Assembly (NCBI RefSeq): GCF_016900375.1
Contig: NZ_JACJKB010000005.1
Coordinates: 62,001-126,000, forward strand
DNA: 64,000 nucleotides
DNA from: Collinsella tanakaei
GTDB taxonomy: Bacteria > Actinomycetota > Coriobacteriia > Coriobacteriales > Coriobacteriaceae
Direction: 5' to 3'
The translations under genes were made by a program, and so were the position numbers. Each line of letters starts with the position of its first letter. Position 1 is the stretch's first letter. The notes beneath the pieces were generated by a model. The model did no database searches and had not been told where the DNA came from. It saw nothing but the letters and a program-made list of their open reading frames with translations. Shown piece by piece: positions 55,968-63,505 of the stretch.

Positions 55968-56702
55968 TTACGATGTCTCGTTGCCTGGCGCGAGGATGAA
56001 GGCCGTATAGCGCTCGCGGGCCTCGCGGAGGTTGGCCTTCGAGATGGGAGCGCTTCGCCCGTTGAACAGGATGAACGAAGAGCTATCGAGACTCTTGACA
56101 TAGCTGAGGTTCACCAGCACGCCGCGGGCGCTCTGGAAGAACGGACCGAGGTCGCACAGGGCCTCGCGAATCGACGAGAAGCTCTTGCGCACGCGGATCT
56201 CACGGCCGTTGGAGAACAGCAGGTCGACGTAATGGTTGTGTGCCTGCACCAGAGCCACGCTGCGCAGCTCAAGCAGAAGCTCGAGGCCCTGGGCGGAAAG
56301 CCTGATGGGTTCCTGGGAGCTGTCGATGAGCCTGCTGTGCACGACGCGGTCGAGGGTGTCGCGCAGACGCGTGAGGGATACCGGTTTGAGCGGATATCCG
56401 ACGGCGCCGACATCGTACCCCTCAAGGGCGTAGACGGGTGTTTGCGAGGTGAGTACGACGGCAGTATCGTCGTTGTGCTCGCGCATGGTGCGTACGAGAT
56501 TGAGGCCGCCGCGCTCTGTTCCGAGCGCGCAATCGACGATGACAAGATCGAACTGGCGGGCGCGCCATGCGTGCAGAAATGTTTCAGCCTCAGAGAACGT
56601 CTCGATGAACGGCTGGGTTGGGTGCTTCAGGGCCCAGCGGGCGCAAGCTTCCAACAGGCGGGTGCGGTCTGTCTGTGCAATATCGATAATCGCGATGCGC
56701 AT
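55968..56702 (-). CDS. LytTR-family response regulator
   Basis: 244 aa. Receiver domain ~1-125 with phospho-acceptor Asp57 in LVIVDCALG and the conserved Lys in GYPLKPVSL. The acidic pocket is reduced: MRIAIIDIAQ has one Asp where most have two acids. The LytTR domain (~140-240) has ALVQAHNHYVDLLFSNGREI and RGVLVNLSYVKSLDSSSFIL. AgrA-like regulators commonly control peptide-pheromone and bacteriocin genes; here it lies downstream of the zinc-ribbon GG peptide on the same strand. No cognate sensor kinase is adjacent. A likely own-type binding site lies upstream (56849-56878). Confidence 0.88.
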   Translation of the reverse strand: MRIAIIDIAQTDRTRLLEACARWALKHPTQPFIETFSEAETFLHAWRARQFDLVIVDCALGTERGGLNLVRTMREHNDDTAVVLTSQTPVYALEGYDVGAVGYPLKPVSLTRLRDTLDRVVHSRLIDSSQEPIRLSAQGLELLLELRSVALVQAHNHYVDLLFSNGREIRVRKSFSSIREALCDLGPFFQSARGVLVNLSYVKSLDSSSFILFNGRSAPISKANLREARERYTAFILAPGNETS

Positions 56703-56805
56703 ATCGAAGCTCTTCCTTCCGTGATTGCCGACCTCGAGAAACGAGATTCGCCGCGCCCCGTGTGCGGGACGTCAGCGAGGTAAATTGAAATCGGGTATGG
56801 CTCAC

Positions 56806-56878
56806 ATAATAGTTGAAACAGGGTAAAACCCACCTTCTGGAGGGGCTACCACTCGGTCCGAAAACCCGACCATTCGGT
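56806..56878 (-). promoter_or_regulatory. Possible LytTR operator and promoter
   Basis: On the minus strand ACCGAATGG (56878-56870) and ACCGAGTGG (56857-56849) form a 9-bp direct repeat separated by 12 bp, the geometry of LytTR sites. Downstream lies -10-like TATTAT (56811-56806) with no good -35, as expected for an activated promoter. It would drive the LytTR gene, suggesting autoregulation. Confidence 0.5.
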
Positions 56879-56939
56879 AAAAGACGAGGTAGGAGGTATC
56901 GGTTTAGGCTTGGGTTTCGACACGTGCGCGCGGAGATAG

Positions 56940-56977
56940 AGAAGTCCCCGCCCCGCGACGAGGGCGGGACGGGGACT
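56940..56977 (-). terminator. Terminator of zinc-ribbon peptide gene
   Basis: On the minus strand AGTCCCCGTCCCGCCC pairs with GGGCGGGGACT with one bulge, then TCTC. Confidence 0.6.
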
Positions 56978-57005
56978 CTGGAATCGATATGCCGGCGTCG
57001 AATCG

Positions 57006-57260
57006 TTAGCGTCCGAGCGCGTGAAACGAGGAAGTCGAAGGGCCGTAGTAGGGAGCGATATTGCGCGAGCCGCACGTGCAACCCATGTACTCGACGTGAT
57101 TGATCTCGTTTTGCGTGAGGATGCGCCCGCAGTCGTTGCACTTGAAGAGATACTCGCCCTTATCGTTTTTGAGCGGACCGGAGCCGCCGCTGGTCGCGGC
57201 GAGCATATCGTCATCGAGGGGCATGGCGCCCTGGGGCATGGGGTTCTGGTTCTGGGTCAT
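57006..57260 (-). CDS. 84-aa GG-leader peptide with zinc-ribbon cargo
   Basis: N-terminal 26 residues MTQNQNPMPQGAMPLDDD-MLAATSGG end in a double-glycine motif related to the two other leader-like sequences in this window. The following 58 residues carry Cys41, Cys44, Cys61 and Cys63 (CNDCG...GCTCG), a zinc-ribbon-like pattern, and end in a Ser/Tyr/Pro-rich tail. AGGAGG lies 5 bases before the ATG. A terminator separates it from the LytTR gene downstream. It may be exported by the C39-ABC system 7 kb away, or be an intracellular zinc protein with a chance GG; the leader resemblance favours export. Confidence 0.72.
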   Translation of the reverse strand: MTQNQNPMPQGAMPLDDDMLAATSGGSGPLKNDKGEYLFKCNDCGRILTQNEINHVEYMGCTCGSRNIAPYYGPSTSSFHALGR

Positions 57261-57393
57261 GGTAGCCTCCTATCACGTACCTTGACCTCAACTACAGTTT
57301 CCCATGCCAGGCGGTTTTCGATGCGGCTATCTCGCGCCATCTGCACGCCGTTCGTGTCCACTCTCGGCACGGAGATTCGCGCCGCGCCGGGAG

Positions 57394-57426
57394 GTGACAT
57401 TTTAGGGACAGGTCCCAAAATGTCAC
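57394..57426. repeat. Palindrome at scrB stop codon
   Basis: GTGACATTTT(A)GGGAC, AG, GTCCCAAAATGTCAC. It has a GGGAC..GTCCC core like the element at 23668-23692 and touches the scrB stop. Confidence 0.65.
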
Positions 57427-58838
57427 TAGGCGTAAGTGCTGTGCATGCCGTCGCCCATCTGCCAGGCGTGCACGCTCATGCTCGATCCCTCGAGTGCGAC
57501 AACGAGCGATTCGGCGGTGGGGAACCAACGGGTCGCCATCGCGATGCGGCCTCCGTTGGCAAAGATTTCGACTGCCGAGCCATCGATCAGGATGCGAAGG
57601 TCGGTGAGCTTGTCGAGCGGACAGGTGCGCTCGGTGCGTCCGGCTCCGATCAATGAGGCGTCGTTGCCGATGAAGGCAAGGGAGAGCTGCTCGCCGTCGA
57701 AAGCGAGCCGCAGGGCGCCGTCGAGCGTGAGGGAGAACGGCCCCTCGGTACCTAAGACCTCGATGTCGTGTCGTCTTCCCTCGAGCACCGTCGCCCCGAG
57801 GGGAACAAGGGCCTCTTCCGCCTCGCGCAGCTGCTCGAGCTCAGGTGCCGGCTGCTGCACGATAGCGCCATCGGCCAGGCGCGCGAGCACGCGCGGCACG
57901 GTGAGGCAGTGGCACCAGTCGAGGCCGTCCGGCGCGCTTTCGAACGGGGCTTCGGGCATGCCCATCCATCCGATCAAAAGCGTGCGGCCCTGCTCATCCA
58001 CGAAGGTCTGGGGGGCGTAGAAATCAAAGCCGGCATCCCAGAGGCGGAAGGTTGAGACATCGATTTTCAGATTGGTGTCGGTCAGGTCGCATCCCTCGGG
58101 TAGGGTAAAGTAGCCGGACTGGTCGCGCATGCCGTGCGCCCAAGGCCGGTCGGCCATGCCCTGAGGGCAGCACGAGAGAAATGCCCTGCCGTCAAGCACG
58201 ATGCGGTCGGGACACTCCCACATGAAGCCGAAGGGTTCATCGGAGCGGATCTCGTGGGAATTGTGCCAGACGATGCCATCGTCGGAGCGCAGAGCCAGCA
58301 CCATGCCGCAGTCGTCGATGTTGCGCGCGCCGAGAATCATCCACCACGTGCCGTCTGCATCGCGCCACACCTTGGGGTCGCGCACGTGGCAGGTGCAATC
58401 GGCCGGGTAGTCGGCGTTGCGCAGAAGCACGCGCTTCTCGCCGAGCTCAAACCCGTCGGGGCTCTCGATGAGAATCTGCGCCGCGCGCCGACCGGTGCGC
58501 ACGTAGTCGAAGTCGCCCTGCTCCTTGACGTTGCCGGTGTAGTAGAGCCGCAGGCGCCGCGTCGCGCCTTCGCCGACCTCGACGGCGCAGCCAGAGTACG
58601 ACCCCGACGCCTCGTCGGGCGTGTCGGGGCAGATGACCATCCCATGGTGCTCCCAATGCACCAAGTCGCGGCTCGTGGCGTGCCCCCAGCCGCGGGGCGC
58701 ATGCGGCTCCGGCCAGGTGGGGCTGTACTGGTGGAACACGTGGTAGGTGCCGTCGAACTGGCAGAGACCGTTGGGGTCGTTCAACCAGCCCGTGGGCGGC
58801 ATCAGATGGAATCCCATGCGCCAGGCGCTGTGTGTCAT
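57426..58838 (-). CDS. scrB: GH32 sucrose-6-phosphate hydrolase
   Basis: 470 aa. Glycoside hydrolase family 32: nucleophile Asp21 in GWLNDPNGL, transition-state Asp in CHVRDPKVW, acid/base Glu in MWECPD. A C-terminal beta-sandwich with DLRILIDGSAVEIFANGG follows, typical of this family. It splits sucrose-6-phosphate (or a related fructoside) delivered by the PTS permease encoded upstream on the same strand. A 99-bp gap with a small hairpin separates the two genes. Cytoplasmic, no signal peptide. Confidence 0.92.
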   Translation of the reverse strand: MTHSAWRMGFHLMPPTGWLNDPNGLCQFDGTYHVFHQYSPTWPEPHAPRGWGHATSRDLVHWEHHGMVICPDTPDEASGSYSGCAVEVGEGATRRLRLYYTGNVKEQGDFDYVRTGRRAAQILIESPDGFELGEKRVLLRNADYPADCTCHVRDPKVWRDADGTWWMILGARNIDDCGMVLALRSDDGIVWHNSHEIRSDEPFGFMWECPDRIVLDGRAFLSCCPQGMADRPWAHGMRDQSGYFTLPEGCDLTDTNLKIDVSTFRLWDAGFDFYAPQTFVDEQGRTLLIGWMGMPEAPFESAPDGLDWCHCLTVPRVLARLADGAIVQQPAPELEQLREAEEALVPLGATVLEGRRHDIEVLGTEGPFSLTLDGALRLAFDGEQLSLAFIGNDASLIGAGRTERTCPLDKLTDLRILIDGSAVEIFANGGRIAMATRWFPTAESLVVALEGSSMSVHAWQMGDGMHSTYA

Positions 58839-58860
58839 GAAGGCCTCCTTGAGGGCGGGA

Positions 58861-58884
58861 AGGGGAGCGCCATGGTGACGCTCC
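58861..58884 (-). terminator. Small intercistronic hairpin in scrAB
   Basis: GGGAGCG, loop, CGCTCCC between the PTS gene and the hydrolase gene. More likely an RNA stability element than a terminator. Confidence 0.35.
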
Positions 58885-58937
58885 CCGGCAGGAAGGTGGT
58901 TGCGCGTCTGCGGTTACAAGTTGACGCGGCGGGGTGG

Positions 58938-60344
58938 CTATGCGGCGGCATCCGCCTCGGGGTCCTTGTACAGGAAGAAGGAGAGTGCGAAGCCGACCAG
59001 GCCCGCGATCGCGAACATGATGATGTACTGCAGCGGCTGGTTCAGGCACAGCAGGATGCCGAAGATGCCCGTGACGCCCGTTCCCGCGGCAGCGAGACCC
59101 ACGATGGAGGCGAACATGGCGCCCAGGCCGCCGCCGATGCAGCCGGCGACGAAGGGCTTGAAGAAGCGCAGGTTCACGCCGAAGATGGCGGGCTCGGTGA
59201 TGCCCATGAACGCGGAGAGCGAGGAGGGCAAGGCGAGGGAGCGAATCTTGACGTCGCGGGTCTTGAGGGCAACGGCGAGAGCGGCGCCAGCCTGGCCGAT
59301 GTTGGCGGCGCTGGCGAGCGGCAGCCAGTAGGTCACGCCGTAGCTCGCGATCTGGCCGAGGTCGATGGTGGTGTACATCTGGTGGATGCCGGTGACGACG
59401 GTCGGTGCGTACAGGGCGCCCATGATGAGGGAGCCGAGGCCGAGCGGCAGGGTGAGCAGCAGCTGGATGGCGCCGAGGATAGCGTTCTCAGCCCACACGA
59501 AGACGGGGCCGACGGCGAGCATGACGATGTAGGCGGTTGCGGCAACGGAAACGAGCGGGGTCACGAACAGATCGAAGGCCTCGGGCACGACCTTGTGCAG
59601 GCGCTTCTCGATAAAGGCGAGGATGCCGGCGGCGATGACGATGGGGATCACGTGCCCCTGATAGCCGGTCCATTCGATGGAGTACAGGCCGGGGATGACG
59701 GTGAAAGTCTGCTGCACGCCCTCAGTGGCCACGGTGTTGGCATTCTGCAGGCCCGGGTTGATGAGCAGCATGCCGATGACGGCGCCGAGGTATGGATTGG
59801 CGCCGAAGGCGCTCGCCGCGGAGTAGCCGATCAGGATCTGCAGGAAGGTGAACGCCGTGTTGGAGACGAGGTTCAGGATCTGATACCAGGCGTTGTTGGT
59901 GTCGAGCGTGATGAAGCCGTTGGAGTCCATGAACGACAGCGCGCTCATGATGCCCAGCAGCAGGCCGGAGGCCACGATGGCGGGAATGATGGGCACGAAG
60001 ACATCGCCCAGCAGCTTGATGGCGCGCATGAACGGGTTCTTCTGCTGCTCGGCTGCGGCGGCCTTGGCCTCGGCCTTGGTGGCTGCGGTGATGTTGCCAA
60101 GGCGGATGAACTCGTCGTAGACCTTGTTGACGGTGCCGGTGCCGTAGATCACCTGCAGCTGGCCGGAAGCCTGGAAGTTGCCCTTCGCGCCGTCGGCGTT
60201 GTCGACGGCCTGCTGGTCGATCTTACTGTTGTCGGCAATGACCAGGCGCAGGCGGGTGGCGCAGTGCGCGGCGGATACGACGTTTTCTGGACCGCCGACT
60301 GCGTCTAGGATCTCTTGGGCGGCTTTGGTGTAATCAAGTGCCAT
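58938..60344 (-). CDS. scrA: Sucrose-type PTS EIIBC permease
   Basis: 468 aa. EIIB domain ~1-85 with phospho-Cys28 in AAHCATRLR. A linker rich in Ala and Lys follows, then the EIIC domain (~105-460) with about ten TM helices; GITEPAIFGVNLRF is the conserved sugar-site motif of the glucose/sucrose superfamily. No EIIA domain is present, so phosphate comes from a separate EIIA-Glc protein. ATG 60344 is the start that fits MALDYTKAAQEIL; the frame continues to 60428 without a site. Operators for the LacI regulator lie just upstream. Confidence 0.92.
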   Translation of the reverse strand: MALDYTKAAQEILDAVGGPENVVSAAHCATRLRLVIADNSKIDQQAVDNADGAKGNFQASGQLQVIYGTGTVNKVYDEFIRLGNITAATKAEAKAAAAEQQKNPFMRAIKLLGDVFVPIIPAIVASGLLLGIMSALSFMDSNGFITLDTNNAWYQILNLVSNTAFTFLQILIGYSAASAFGANPYLGAVIGMLLINPGLQNANTVATEGVQQTFTVIPGLYSIEWTGYQGHVIPIVIAAGILAFIEKRLHKVVPEAFDLFVTPLVSVAATAYIVMLAVGPVFVWAENAILGAIQLLLTLPLGLGSLIMGALYAPTVVTGIHQMYTTIDLGQIASYGVTYWLPLASAANIGQAGAALAVALKTRDVKIRSLALPSSLSAFMGITEPAIFGVNLRFFKPFVAGCIGGGLGAMFASIVGLAAAGTGVTGIFGILLCLNQPLQYIIMFAIAGLVGFALSFFLYKDPEADAAA

Positions 60345-60368
60345 GGTATCCCTCTCTCCTCGTCCACA

Positions 60369-60382
60369 TGAGAATGTTCTCA
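60369..60382. promoter_or_regulatory. LacI-type operator 1 for scrA
   Basis: Perfect palindrome TGAGAATGTTCTCA 25 bp upstream of scrA, the usual form of a LacI/GalR site without the central CG. Confidence 0.7.
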
Positions 60383-60438
60383 TATGGAATCGTTCCCACA
60401 CACTGAGTAATAGCGCAAATTCGTGCATCGCAGGAATG

Positions 60439-60452
60439 TGAGAACGATTTCA
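60439..60452. promoter_or_regulatory. LacI-type operator 2 for scrA
   Basis: TGAGAACGATTTCA, an imperfect copy of operator 1, 70 bp away, about 6.7 helical turns. Two sites could support looping. Confidence 0.55.
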
Positions 60453-60483
60453 GTTGTGAGCGGTAGCAAATCGTCGGTGAACG

Positions 60484-60829
60484 TCCGACAGGATGGGGCC
60501 GGGTTCGAACTTGTCGCCGACAAGTTCGAACCCGGCCCCATCCCGTCGGTTAGCGGACGTTCCGATCCTCTTGCCCCAGCAGCCGGTCGATGACATATGG
60601 CGACCGGACGGTATCAGGTGTTCGGTTCTGTTGCAAAAAGCGGGGACTTTGGACGCTTTGGAAGCACCGAGTTCGCATAAGTGCCGCTTCTACCTGCGCA
60701 AACAACGAGGTCAAAAGGGAGCTTGTTTCCGCCCGGGATTTCCAAGTCATCCAAAGTGGGAACTTTTGGAAAAGCCAACCCCCCCCCCTCCATACGACAA
60801 GTTTGAACCCGGCCCCATCCTGTCGGTGG
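60484..60829. repeat. Inverted repeat plus third copy flanking a 250-bp segment
   Basis: GGATGGGGCCGGGTTCGAAC begins at 60491; its complement ends at 60543, with a one-base centre, and a further copy (GACAAGTTTGAACCCGGCCC) starts at 60798. Outer ends ACGTCCG/CGGACGT extend the first pair. The middle (60546-60797) has no gene but contains AAAGCGGGGACTTTGG and CCAAAGTGGGAACTTTTGG, other half-palindromes, and a C10 run at 60779-60788. It lies between scrA and its regulator and looks like clustered REP-like or MITE-like sequence. Confidence 0.6.
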
Positions 60830-60835
60830 CTGTTG

Positions 60836-61819
60836 CTAGCGCGTCGAAGCGCGCTCGACGACCTCGAATCCCATCTTGACCTCACGCGGCACGGAGTCGT
60901 TGCCGGTCATGAGGCCCATGAGCATCTTTGCCGCCTCGGCGCCGGAGGTCTTGTAGTGGTGGTGCACCGTGGTGAGCCGGGGCGTGATCACCTGCGAGAG
61001 CTCGCCATCGCCGATGCCGGTGACCTGCACGTCTTCCGGAACGGCGATATCGTGCTCGCGCAGGTAGGTGAGGGCGCCGTAGGCGATGGAGTCGGTCGCG
61101 CACACGAGAGCATCGGTTTCGGGGCGCGCCTGCATGATGGACTCGGCGGCCGTGTAGCCCGCATCGACGGTGAACTCGGCGACGGCCAGGGCTTCCTCGG
61201 GCACCTCGATGCCCGCCGCGGCGCAGGTGTCCATAAAGCCCTTGCGGCGCATGTGACCTGCGGCGACGTCCTCTTCCATGACGCCGATGTAGCCAGGGCG
61301 CGAGGCATGGCGCAGTGCAAGTTCCGTGATGGCGCAGGCGGCGTCGTAGTCGTCTTGATGCACGCAGGAGTACCCGGGCAGGTCCTGGTCCAAGATCACG
61401 ATGGGGACATGCAGGTCCTTCAAGGCGGCTTGGTGCTCGGGCGTGAATACCGTTGCGATCAGGATGATGCCGTCGACCTGGCGGCGCTCGGTGAACAGCT
61501 TCAGAAAGCCGACCTCGCGCGCGGCGTCGTTGTCGGTGTTGGCGAGCAGCACCTGATAGCCCGTGTCGTTGAGGACCGATGTGATGCCGGCGACCATGCG
61601 CGAGATGGAGGCGGAATTGATCTTGGGGATGATGATGCCCACGACGTCGGTCTTGCCGGTACGCAGCGTCTTTGCCTGGCGGGAGGGAACGTAGCCGGTC
61701 TTGTCGATGACGCGTTTGATCGCAGCTCGTTTCTCCTGCGAAACGTATCCGTTGTTCAGATACCGCGAAACCGTGGCGCGCGATACGCCGGCCATGCTTG
61801 CAATGGTGTTGATATCCAT
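60836..61819 (-). CDS. LacI-family transcriptional repressor
   Basis: 327 aa. N-terminal helix-turn-helix MDINTIASMAGVSRATVSRYLNN, hinge helix near YVPSRQAKTLRTGK, and a periplasmic-binding-like sensor domain with VVGIIIPKINSASISRMV and a C-terminal ATDSIAYGALTYLREHDI. ATG 61819 follows AAGGAGCGGTT; the longer frame to 61942 is not used. It lies upstream of scrA and scrB on the same strand, and the palindromes before scrA suit it. Likely responds to a sugar phosphate or fructoside. Confidence 0.9.
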   Translation of the reverse strand: MDINTIASMAGVSRATVSRYLNNGYVSQEKRAAIKRVIDKTGYVPSRQAKTLRTGKTDVVGIIIPKINSASISRMVAGITSVLNDTGYQVLLANTDNDAAREVGFLKLFTERRQVDGIILIATVFTPEHQAALKDLHVPIVILDQDLPGYSCVHQDDYDAACAITELALRHASRPGYIGVMEEDVAAGHMRRKGFMDTCAAAGIEVPEEALAVAEFTVDAGYTAAESIMQARPETDALVCATDSIAYGALTYLREHDIAVPEDVQVTGIGDGELSQVITPRLTTVHHHYKTSGAEAAKMLMGLMTGNDSVPREVKMGFEVVERASTR

Positions 61820-62097
61820 AACCGCTCCTTCCGTACGCTTCCGATTGTACCGCGAAGCCTGAGAAGGATTCCATACATCGACTGGTCGTGAAATCGGGAT
61901 AGGGGCCTTCACATGACATTCTGTTGGGGTTCGTAGCCCCATATGAAAACCTCTGTCGAACTTCGCGCCGCGAGAGCTTTCTCGCCATCTGTCGATTGAC
62001 GGGTATAAACAATCGTTGCCTGTGTTAAAAAGTTGTCAGTGTTATTTGTTTTGTCGGAAGGCACCGCCGTTATGGCGCTCGCCACGGGAGAGTATGC

Positions 62098-62568
62098 ATG
62101 GATTACGAAGAGGCTGCGCGAAAGCTCATAGTCTATTCGCAGGGGTTGGCGAAGGGATCACTCGGGACCGCTCGCTCACTTGCTGTGGGCGAATCCCCCG
62201 TGTTGCAGTACCTATCCGATAATCAAGAGGAATTCAATCCGTCGACCCTGGCCGACAAATTGGGCTATACGCGCCCCCGTATGACGCGCATTCTTGATGC
62301 GCTGGTGGAGAAGGGCTATGTCTCTCGCCGCAATGACGATCAGGATCGCCGTAAGGTGCTCGTGCGTGTGACCGAGGAGGGCATCGAGCATGCTAAACGC
62401 CAAGGTGATGGCAGCGTAGCCGCTGTTGCGTCGCAGCTGCAGGCGCTCGGTGGCGAAAACGCGGCGGAGCTCGTGTCGGTGCTCGAGAAGGCGTACAGCA
62501 TCACGTATGATCGCGAGAACGTGATCAGCGGCGAGCCGAAATCCAAGCGAAAGAAGCAGAGATCGTAG
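62098..62568 (+). CDS. MarR-family regulator
   Basis: 156 aa. Winged-helix core (~30-105): FNPSTLADKLGYTRPRMTRILDALVEKGYVSRRNDDQDRRKVLVRVTEEG, with the D-x-R-D/R wing motif DDQDRRKVLV. The C-terminus is basic (SKRKKQRS). It is divergent from the LacI gene and upstream of a mannose-type PTS operon, so it may regulate that operon. Its own GC content is slightly lower than its neighbours'. The weak start region has GGGAG before the ATG. Confidence 0.87.
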   Translation: MDYEEAARKLIVYSQGLAKGSLGTARSLAVGESPVLQYLSDNQEEFNPSTLADKLGYTRPRMTRILDALVEKGYVSRRNDDQDRRKVLVRVTEEGIEHAKRQGDGSVAAVASQLQALGGENAAELVSVLEKAYSITYDRENVISGEPKSKRKKQRS

Positions 62569-62729
62569 GGAAGCCCGCTGCATTCTCGATATGCTGACAG
62601 ATGCGCGCTCGTTGCGGAGATGGTGTGCCCCACACGCAGCGAGCGCGTTATTCGTTGCACCCATTGCGATGGTTGTCACTTGGCGTTACAGCTTCTAGGG
62701 CAACATCTTAGCCAGATGATATAGGAAAA

Positions 62730-62817
62730 TACCGCTTACCGGCGATTTCCTACCGTTTGGTTTCAAGACAGAATAGTTAATACCGTTAACGGGATGATGA
62801 GGTACCGTTCGCCGGTA
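62730..62817. promoter_or_regulatory. Cluster of TACCG-type operator motifs in AT-rich DNA
   Basis: Motifs TACCGCTTACCGG (62730), TACCGTTTGG (62751), TACCGTTAACGG (62781, with CCGTTAACGG palindromic) and TACCGTTCGCCGGTA (62803, inverted TACCG/CGGTA). Spacings are 21, 30 and 22 bp. This is the most AT-rich part of the window and lies 168-255 bp before the PTS EIIA start. Probable operators or activator sites for the PTS operon, perhaps for the MarR regulator. There is no gene in 62569-62984. Confidence 0.6.
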
Positions 62818-62984
62818 ATAATCTCAACACGATATAGTTAACAGCAATAATTATTTCGCCAATCATCAACGGGCGATATCCGACGTGTGATGTGGGCAAG
62901 GCCGCGTGCAACCCGCGGCCTTGCCCACGAGGCATGCAATACGGTGATGCCGCGAACAGTGGATTGAGAGAAAGGCGGAAGGCG

Positions 62985-63416
62985 ATGCGTTATTTGGTTT
63001 TGGTAAGTCACGAAACACTTGCCCAGGGCGTCCACAGCGTTCTCAAGATGCTGATGGGAGAGAATCCGCGGGTGCTGAGCACCAGCCTGGAGGACGGCAT
63101 GGGTGCTGACGACTTCACGGGTCGATTCCGTGAGATGGTTTCTGCTATTGGCGAGCAGGATGAGATCGTCCTGCTGGGCGATATCGCTGGCGGTTCTCCG
63201 CTCACGCTGTCTATGAACGTGCTGCAGGAGCGCGGGCTGCTGTCTTCTGCGGTCGTGTTCGGCGGCATGAACCTGCCCATGGCCATCGCCGCGCTTATGA
63301 AGCTCGACGCTGCGGATTCCGCCGATATCCGCGTCGAGATCGCTAACGAGGGCCGCTCGGGTGTTCGCGAGCTCGAGGTTTCCGGAGCGGACGAGGACGA
63401 AGACGAGGACCTTTAG
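62985..63416 (+). CDS. Mannose-family PTS EIIA component
   Basis: 143 aa, cytoplasmic. EIIA-Man fold: MRYLVLVSHETLAQGV with phospho-His9, GDIAGGSPLTLSMNVLQE and MNLPMAIAALM, the typical motifs. The C-terminus is very acidic (DEDEDEDL). It takes phosphate from HPr and passes it to EIIB. AAAGGCGG lies 6 bases before the ATG. First gene of a mannose/fructose/GlcNAc-family operon whose EIIC and EIID genes should lie beyond the window. Confidence 0.92.
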   Translation: MRYLVLVSHETLAQGVHSVLKMLMGENPRVLSTSLEDGMGADDFTGRFREMVSAIGEQDEIVLLGDIAGGSPLTLSMNVLQERGLLSSAVVFGGMNLPMAIAALMKLDAADSADIRVEIANEGRSGVRELEVSGADEDEDEDL

Positions 63417-63505
63417 GACCGGAGGCCTGTCACGGGTGTGTCCCGGTATCCAGGCAATTTTCGAGATAGATCAAGGCGTTAATCATCACAAGGGAAGGAT
63501 GCAAG

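Noticed and set aside
60546-60797. Insertion sequence between scrA and its repressor
   Set aside because: Repeated ends are present, but no transposase fragment and no open frame of note inside the 250 bp; described as repeats instead.
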